DNA from: an uncultured Clostridium sp.
GTDB lineage: Bacteria > Bacillota > Clostridia > TANB77 > CAG-508
Reading direction: 5' to 3'
DNA length: 11,516 nt
Assembly (NCBI GenBank): GCA_946008205.1
Contig: CAMGAZ010000026.1
Coordinates: 1-11,516 of the forward strand
In this document: positions 7,052-11,516 of the stretch, in pieces
How the letters are laid out: each line of letters opens with the position of its first letter
How positions within the stretch are numbered: position 1 is the first letter of the stretch
Program-made: the position numbers and the translations under genes
Notes under the pieces: generated by a model
The model's input: the letters and a program-made list of their open reading frames with translations, nothing else
Database searches by the model: none
Told to the model about the DNA's origin: nothing

Positions 7052-8158
7052 ATGAGTATTTATAAAATTAGTTTGCTAGAGGCAACTGCATTAATATTAA
7101 TAGTTACAGTTAACAAATTGGCTATAAGTATTCCACAGGCAATATTGCTTTCCTGTGGTTCTTCTGCCATTTTGAATACTATATATGTTAGCTTCATTGC
7201 AATTTTTTTAGCCTATATAATTATACGATTGTTCAAAAAATTTCCGGACTCAGATATTATTGATGTTTCAGAGTTTCTTGGTGGTAAATCTTTAAAGTAT
7301 TTAATGAGTATTATTTTCTTTGTATATATCATTTCTATACTATCTTTCCTATTACGAGATTTCATAGAAATACTACATGTTCTTTATTATACAGATACTC
7401 CTATAATTTATTTGTTAGCTTTTTTTATCGTTGTATGTGTTATTTCCTGTTTGCTAGGAAGTAAAAGTATCATAAAAACTAATGTTGTGTTATGCATAGT
7501 AATGATTATTGGTTTACTAGTCGCGTTCTCTTCGGTCATTCCTAATTTAACTGTTCAAAGAGCATTTCCAATTTTAGGCTATGGTAGCTATACTACTTTC
7601 TTTTCAGGAATTACTAATATTTTAGCATTTAACGGATTATCAATTTTATACTTAATACCGCCAATGCTAAACAACAAAAAAGATTTAAAAAAAGCCGGTA
7701 TGTTGGCTGTATGTATATCAGCAGTATTGATAATTTTAGCGACTTCAAGCATGTTATTAGCATTTTCTTTTAGCACAAATATTGAAAAAATATCACCATT
7801 GTATACTTTATTGTCAAATAATGAATTTGGGAAATATTTTCAACATCCTGAGTCTCTATTTGTCTTTACTTGGATTTTATCATTCATGAGTTATGCAAAT
7901 GTTGCATACATGCTATTAATTCGAATATTGAAAAAGTTAACAAATGTAAAGAACAGCAAACCATTTATTTTCCCGATATGTATTATAATTATAGCATTAG
8001 CACTATTACCTAGAAATATGATTCAAGCTCGTGAATTCGGAAATTGCTTGTCCAAGTTCTTTGCCACTCCGATTACTTTTATAGTTTTTCCACTTATTTT
8101 GATATTTGCTAACTTAAAGTATAAAAAACTGAACGGCAACAAGAAGGAGGAAATATAA
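7052..8158 (+). CDS. Spore germinant receptor B subunit (permease-like)
   Basis: This 368-residue, very hydrophobic protein has about ten membrane segments and matches the GerB/GerKB endospore germination permease family (APC superfamily, Pfam Spore_permease). The B subunit is the one shown to bind amino-acid germinants in Bacillus receptors. The N-terminus ISLLEATALILIVTVNKLAISIPQAIL matches the start of family members, and the central segment FPILGYGSYTTFFSGI is the conserved loop before the sixth or seventh helix. The length is typical. The ribosome binding site AGGAG is 11 nt from the ATG, longer than for its neighbours. Its TAA stop at 8156-8158 lies one base before the ATG of the C subunit, so translation is likely coupled. 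No truncation or frameshift is seen. Confidence 0.94.
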   Translation: MSIYKISLLEATALILIVTVNKLAISIPQAILLSCGSSAILNTIYVSFIAIFLAYIIIRLFKKFPDSDIIDVSEFLGGKSLKYLMSIIFFVYIISILSFLLRDFIEILHVLYYTDTPIIYLLAFFIVVCVISCLLGSKSIIKTNVVLCIVMIIGLLVAFSSVIPNLTVQRAFPILGYGSYTTFFSGITNILAFNGLSILYLIPPMLNNKKDLKKAGMLAVCISAVLIILATSSMLLAFSFSTNIEKISPLYTLLSNNEFGKYFQHPESLFVFTWILSFMSYANVAYMLLIRILKKLTNVKNSKPFIFPICIIIIALALLPRNMIQAREFGNCLSKFFATPITFIVFPLILIFANLKYKKLNGNKKEEI

Positions 8159-8159
8159 T

Positions 8160-9338
8160 ATGCGTATTGCATCAAATCTCAAGAAAATATTGTTTTTTTT
8201 AGCAGCTCTGTTTGTGATATTGTTTTCCCTATCTGCTCCTTACAGCACTCACAACATTGACAAACTAGCTTACGTAATAGCTATGGGGTTAGACGTTGGG
8301 CAAAGCAACAAGTTGAAACTGACCATTCAGCTTTCCAAGCCAGAAAGCGGCTCCGGTGGCTCTTCAGGTAGTTCTTATACTAATATTGTAGATACTGTTG
8401 AATGTTCATCTATAGATTCAGGCATAAGTTTATTTAACAGCTACATTAGTAGAAGAATTAATCTATCACATTGTAAAGTAATTGTTATTTCCACGGACCT
8501 TGCCTCTCAGGGCGTATCGGATTATATTTTCACTCTACTTAACAATGTTGAGATGAGTCCTCATGCTAGCATTATAGTCAGCAAAACTACTGCGGAAGAA
8601 TTTATAAATAATTCTAAACCAGAACTTGAAGATTTAGCTTCAAGATACTACGAAGTTTCTCTTTCGTCAAATAAATATACCGGCTACACTCCCAATGTCT
8701 CTTTAGTAAAATTCTTTTCTGACAGTATAGATTCTTTCACAAATCCTGTAGCTACACTCGGCTCTATTGGCGACATGCCAATTAAATCAAATGACAATGC
8801 TGAAAACATGGGGCTTGCTATTTTTAAGAATGATAAATTAGTTGGAGAATTAACTGCTCAAGAAACGATTTGGCATATGATTGTTTCTAACCATCTAAAA
8901 TCTTGTACGCTAAGCATTCCTAATCCTCTCGGAGATACAGAAAGTATAGATGTAAATTTAAAACTTGATGGTTCTCCTAAAAAAACAGTTAACTTTATTA
9001 ATGGAACTCCTCATATCTCTTGTAAAATAAAAGTGAAAATTCAAATTTTGTCAGCTACACAAGAGTCAACTTCTTCTAATTATAACTACTATGAAAATGA
9101 AAATATAAAAATGATAGAAAAAACTTGCAGTGATTATCTGCAAAAGACAATCAGTGATTATTTGTACAAAACTTCGAAGGAGTATAACTCTGACATAGAT
9201 AGTTTTGGAAAATATGCTGTAAAATATTTCGCTACAATTAAGGATTGGGAAGAATATAACTGGCTCGACAACTATTACAATAGCATATTTAACGTAGAGG
9301 TTAGCACTACACTAAAATCAGGATATAGCTTTTTATAG
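8160..9338 (+). CDS. Spore germinant receptor C subunit (Ger(x)C family), no lipobox cysteine
   Basis: GerC-type subunits are normally outward-facing lipoproteins of the spore inner membrane that complete the germinant receptor. This 392-residue protein has one N-terminal hydrophobic segment (about 9-25), then NIDKLAYVIAMGLD (32-45), matching the family pattern E-I-D-x-L-A-x-V-x-x-x-G-I-D. The C-terminal domain includes NMGLAIFKNDKLVGELT and a late YLQKTISDYLYKTSKEYNSDIDSFGKYA helix with the DxxxFG-type motif of the family. The cysteine that normally precedes this motif (as L-x-G-C-W-D) is replaced: the aligned sequence is S-A-P-Y-S, with proline (P27) at the cysteine position, so it is probably not lipidated but anchored by the uncleaved helix. 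Residues 62-72 are a Gly/Ser-rich linker. AGGAGG lies 9 nt before the ATG. The gene is the last of the operon and ends in TAG. Confidence 0.93.
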   Translation: MRIASNLKKILFFLAALFVILFSLSAPYSTHNIDKLAYVIAMGLDVGQSNKLKLTIQLSKPESGSGGSSGSSYTNIVDTVECSSIDSGISLFNSYISRRINLSHCKVIVISTDLASQGVSDYIFTLLNNVEMSPHASIIVSKTTAEEFINNSKPELEDLASRYYEVSLSSNKYTGYTPNVSLVKFFSDSIDSFTNPVATLGSIGDMPIKSNDNAENMGLAIFKNDKLVGELTAQETIWHMIVSNHLKSCTLSIPNPLGDTESIDVNLKLDGSPKKTVNFINGTPHISCKIKVKIQILSATQESTSSNYNYYENENIKMIEKTCSDYLQKTISDYLYKTSKEYNSDIDSFGKYAVKYFATIKDWEEYNWLDNYYNSIFNVEVSTTLKSGYSFL

Positions 9339-9372
9339 AACTATCGTTAAGAACAATCTTATAGTTATAAAT

Positions 9373-9465
9373 AAAGGGATTACTTTTATTTAGTCTGTTA
9401 TCTTTTGAAGGCATAAAGCCAATTACTTAAAACATACTATTTATAAATTAAAAGTAAATCCCTTT
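9373..9465. terminator. Long wide-looped inverted repeat between gerC and ftsH, likely bidirectional terminator
   Basis: The left arm (9373-9392, beginning AAAGGGATTACTTTTA) pairs with the right arm (9444-9465, ending AAATCCCTTT) over 20 bp with two single-base bulges and a 51-nt loop. On the plus strand it is followed by a T-rich stretch, on the minus strand by an A/T-rich one. It lies in the convergent gap between the two genes. The long loop is unusual for an intrinsic terminator; a small palindromic element (MITE-like) is an alternative. The rest of the 153-nt gap holds a weak TAAGA/TCTTA hairpin at 9348-9361 and nothing else. Confidence 0.5.
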
Positions 9466-9491
9466 TATCTTCTATATTTTATTATGATTTC

Positions 9492-11363
9492 TTATTCTTC
9501 AAATAATTTTTCAAACTCTTCAGCTGATATAACTTCTTTTTCTATTAGCAATGCTGCTAATTCATGTAATTTATCTATATGTTGTACTAATATCGACTGA
9601 GCTTTTGCATAAGCATTATCTACTAATGTTTTTACTTCTTTTCCTATTGCATTTTCCATACTTTCCCCAAATAATTGCATCTGATATGGATCCTTTTCTA
9701 AATTTATACTTATTGGTCCTATATTTTCACTCATTCCATATATTGTTACCATGTCTTTAGCTATACCTGTTGCAACCTCTAAGTCATTGCTTGCTCCCGT
9801 TGATATATCGTTTAATATTAGCTTTTCAGAAGCTCTTCCCCCTAGTAGTGCAACTAATTTTTCTAACATTTCCGTTTTAGATATATAGTATTTGTCTTCG
9901 TTTGTTTTATACATTGTATATCCACCGGCAACTCCTCTAGGAATTATTGATACTTCTTTAACTTCTTTTTGAGTCTCTAAAAATCTGCTTACTATGGCAT
10001 GTCCAGCCTCATGGTATGCAGTTAGCCTCTTATCCTTATCAGACATTATTCTGCTATGCTTTTCTACTCCAACCGTAACTTTCTTTAAGGCATCATCTAT
10101 GTCTTTATTAGTTATGGCTTTTTCTTTCTTAATTGTTGCTATTATAGCCGCTTCATTTAAAATATTCTCTAATTCAGCCCCTGTAAATCCCGCAGTATCT
10201 CCTGCAATAGCTTTTAAATCCACATCATCAGCTAATTTTTTATCTTTTGAGTGTATCTTTAATATTGCTTCTCTGCCGTTCATATCTGGAAGTCCTATAG
10301 TAATTTGTCTATCAAATCTTCCTGGTCTTAGGAGTGCTTTATCTAGCATATCCGGTCTATTTGTCGCAGCTAATAATATAACTGTATGCTCCGAATCAAA
10401 GCCATCCATTTCTACTAATAGTTGGTTTAAAGTCTGATTATTGTCTGCATCGGCTGCAGTAGACCCATCTGTTCTCTTTGAACCTATAGCATCGATTTCA
10501 TCAATAAAAATGATTGATGGCGACATTTTCTTAGCTTTTTCAAATAATTTTCTTACTCTTGAGGCCCCTAATCCAGCAAACATCTCTGTGAATTCTGATC
10601 CACTCATTGATATGAAAGGAACATTAGCCTCTCCTGCTATAGCTTTGGCAATTAATGTTTTACCTGTTCCCGGTTGTCCACATAGTAAAACTCCCTTTGG
10701 AATTTTAGCCCCCATTTTATAAAACTCTTCTGGGTTCTTTAAGAAATTAACAATTTCTATCATTTCTTGTTTTTCTTCATCCAGCCCTGCAACATCGTCA
10801 AATGTTGTCTTTACCATATCTTCGTCAGCTTCATATACTTTTCCTTTGTCACCAAGCCCTTGCATTTGTATTAGTAGAACAAATAATACAACCATCAGAA
10901 TAGTTGGCAATATTGTAAAAGCCTTGTCTGCAATAGTTAGAAATACACTTTGTTTTTCCTGTACTAATTCTATCGAGTTTCCTTCTTGTACCTTCTCTTG
11001 TACTAGTTCAACAAAAGCTTGCGTACTTGGTACGATTCCCATTTTAGGTTTTTCCTCACCTTTTAGAGTAACCTTTACAGTAGTGCTTCCCACTGTCATC
11101 TTTATTTTTTCTACGTTTCCATCATTTATCTGTTTAATTAACTCAGTATATGAAATTTCATCTTCTCCTATCGTATCTTCAGACTCTTTTTGTTTTATCA
11201 CCCCAAAGATTATACTTCCGATTAAAACTAGTGCAAGTATAGCTACTAATATTCCTAATATAATTTTCTTGCTTCTATCTGAATCTTTTGGATTTCTTCT
11301 TTTTTTATTTTCTTCTAATTCAGATTTTTGATTATTACCTTTTCTGTCCTTATTGTCTTTCAA
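9492..11363 (-). CDS. ftsH: FtsH-like membrane AAA+ zinc metalloprotease
   Basis: FtsH is a hexameric membrane protease that extracts and degrades membrane and short-lived cytoplasmic proteins. From the TTG at 11363 it has 623 residues. A charged Lys/Asn-rich N-terminus is followed by membrane helix 1 (34-55), a periplasmic-side domain, helix 2 (148-167), Walker A GQPGTGKT (229-236), the pore loop MFAGLGASR (261-269), Walker B FIDEID (286-291), an arginine-finger region RPGRFDR (346-352), the zinc site HEAGH (451-455) and the third ligand D527 in GASNDLE. All catalytic residues are present. Two positions deviate from the usual family: Q for P in Walker A, and A for V in the F-V-G pore motif. 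The frame is open to a further TTG at 11378, but GGAGGG lies inside that extension, 7 nt before the TTG at 11363, which is therefore preferred. It follows an upstream gene by 20 nt and probably shares its transcript. It could be a divergent second FtsH paralogue. Confidence 0.94.
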   Translation of the reverse strand: MKDNKDRKGNNQKSELEENKKRRNPKDSDRSKKIILGILVAILALVLIGSIIFGVIKQKESEDTIGEDEISYTELIKQINDGNVEKIKMTVGSTTVKVTLKGEEKPKMGIVPSTQAFVELVQEKVQEGNSIELVQEKQSVFLTIADKAFTILPTILMVVLFVLLIQMQGLGDKGKVYEADEDMVKTTFDDVAGLDEEKQEMIEIVNFLKNPEEFYKMGAKIPKGVLLCGQPGTGKTLIAKAIAGEANVPFISMSGSEFTEMFAGLGASRVRKLFEKAKKMSPSIIFIDEIDAIGSKRTDGSTAADADNNQTLNQLLVEMDGFDSEHTVILLAATNRPDMLDKALLRPGRFDRQITIGLPDMNGREAILKIHSKDKKLADDVDLKAIAGDTAGFTGAELENILNEAAIIATIKKEKAITNKDIDDALKKVTVGVEKHSRIMSDKDKRLTAYHEAGHAIVSRFLETQKEVKEVSIIPRGVAGGYTMYKTNEDKYYISKTEMLEKLVALLGGRASEKLILNDISTGASNDLEVATGIAKDMVTIYGMSENIGPISINLEKDPYQMQLFGESMENAIGKEVKTLVDNAYAKAQSILVQHIDKLHELAALLIEKEVISAEEFEKLFEE

Positions 11364-11376
11364 TTTTTTACCCTCC
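11361..11376 (-). promoter_or_regulatory. Ribosome binding site that decides the ftsH start
   Basis: GGAGGG (complement of 11371-11376) is 7 nt before the TTG at 11363. The longest open frame would start at the TTG overlapping this site and has no ribosome binding site of its own. Confidence 0.75.
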
Positions 11377-11383
11377 AAAACGT

Positions 11384-11516
11384 TTATACATTACTTTCTT
11401 CTGGTTTATCACCAATATCCGGAGAATTGGTCTTTTTCCTCTCTTCTTTTTTTTTCTTTATCTTTTTGTTTTTGTTTTTCATGTTTTTCCTGTTCTTTTG
11501 CTCTATCCTCGTCTTC
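11384..11516 (-). CDS. C-terminal end of an unidentified Lys/Glu-rich protein (partial, frame uncertain)
   Basis: This is the 3' part of a gene that continues beyond the window. One frame reads an acidic/basic coil-like stretch, E-D-E-D-R-A-K-E-Q-E-K, then Q/K/E repeats, and stops at TGA 11409-11411 after D-Q-F-S-G-Y-W. Another frame is open throughout and ends NSPDIGDKPEESNV at TAA 11384-11386, 20 nt before ftsH, in a position typical of an operon neighbour. The two frames are separated by a nine-base A tract (T 11447-11455). With eight A the coil-like frame would continue straight into the second ending. So the true C-terminus cannot be decided here, and an indel, a sequencing error or slippage at the A tract is possible. 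Only the charged tail is visible, so I cannot name the protein; tilS or hpt often precede ftsH in Firmicutes but this tail does not show either. Confidence 0.55.
   Translation of the reverse strand, partial: KTRIEQKNRKNMKNKNKKIKKKKEERKKTNSPDIGDKPEESNV

Noticed and set aside
9994..11331. Three plus-strand open frames of 93 to 161 codons
   Set aside because: They lie antisense to the intact ftsH-like gene, have no ribosome binding sites that I could find and have the composition of complementary-strand shadows.

Overview
The window looks like chromosomal DNA from an AT-rich, endospore-forming member of the Firmicutes, most likely a clostridium or an uncultured relative. The evidence is the low GC content, strong AGGAGG-type ribosome binding sites, TTG starts, a SpoIVA homologue and a complete gerA-type germinant receptor operon. 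I saw no mobile elements, tRNA, rRNA or CRISPR array.

Left part (1-2760, all minus strand). The 5' end of a yebC/pmpR-type regulator gene is interrupted by an in-frame TAG after 48 codons. It is followed by a hemolysin III/PAQR membrane protein gene lying 15 nt downstream of a long-chain acyl-CoA ligase gene; these two probably form one transcript.

Middle part (2900-3600). A small plus-strand gene encodes a protein of about 66 residues that resembles a clostridial family of unknown function. A minus-strand gene encodes an unrecognised 109-residue protein with an internal duplication. The two are convergent and share a strong hairpin whose T-run serves the minus strand.

Sporulation/germination part (3606-9338). 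spoIVA (minus strand) is split by a one-base insertion; removing it restores a 492-residue protein, the length of B. subtilis SpoIVA. A divergent operon on the plus strand encodes the A, B and C subunits of a spore germinant receptor, preceded by a good sigma-G-like promoter. The space between spoIVA and the operon also holds a perfect 19-bp palindrome that contains a sporulation-type -10 element. The C subunit lacks the lipobox cysteine normal for the family.

Right part (9339-11516). A convergent intergenic region contains a long, wide-looped inverted repeat. It is followed by a minus-strand ftsH-like AAA+ zinc protease, whose start is best placed at an internal TTG, and by the Lys/Glu-rich C-terminus of an unidentified upstream gene in which an A9 tract separates two open frames.

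No clearly new multi-gene system is visible. The points most worth a second look are the broken yebC and spoIVA frames, the 19-bp palindrome, the cysteine-less GerC, the substituted pore and Walker residues of FtsH, and the two small uncharacterised genes.
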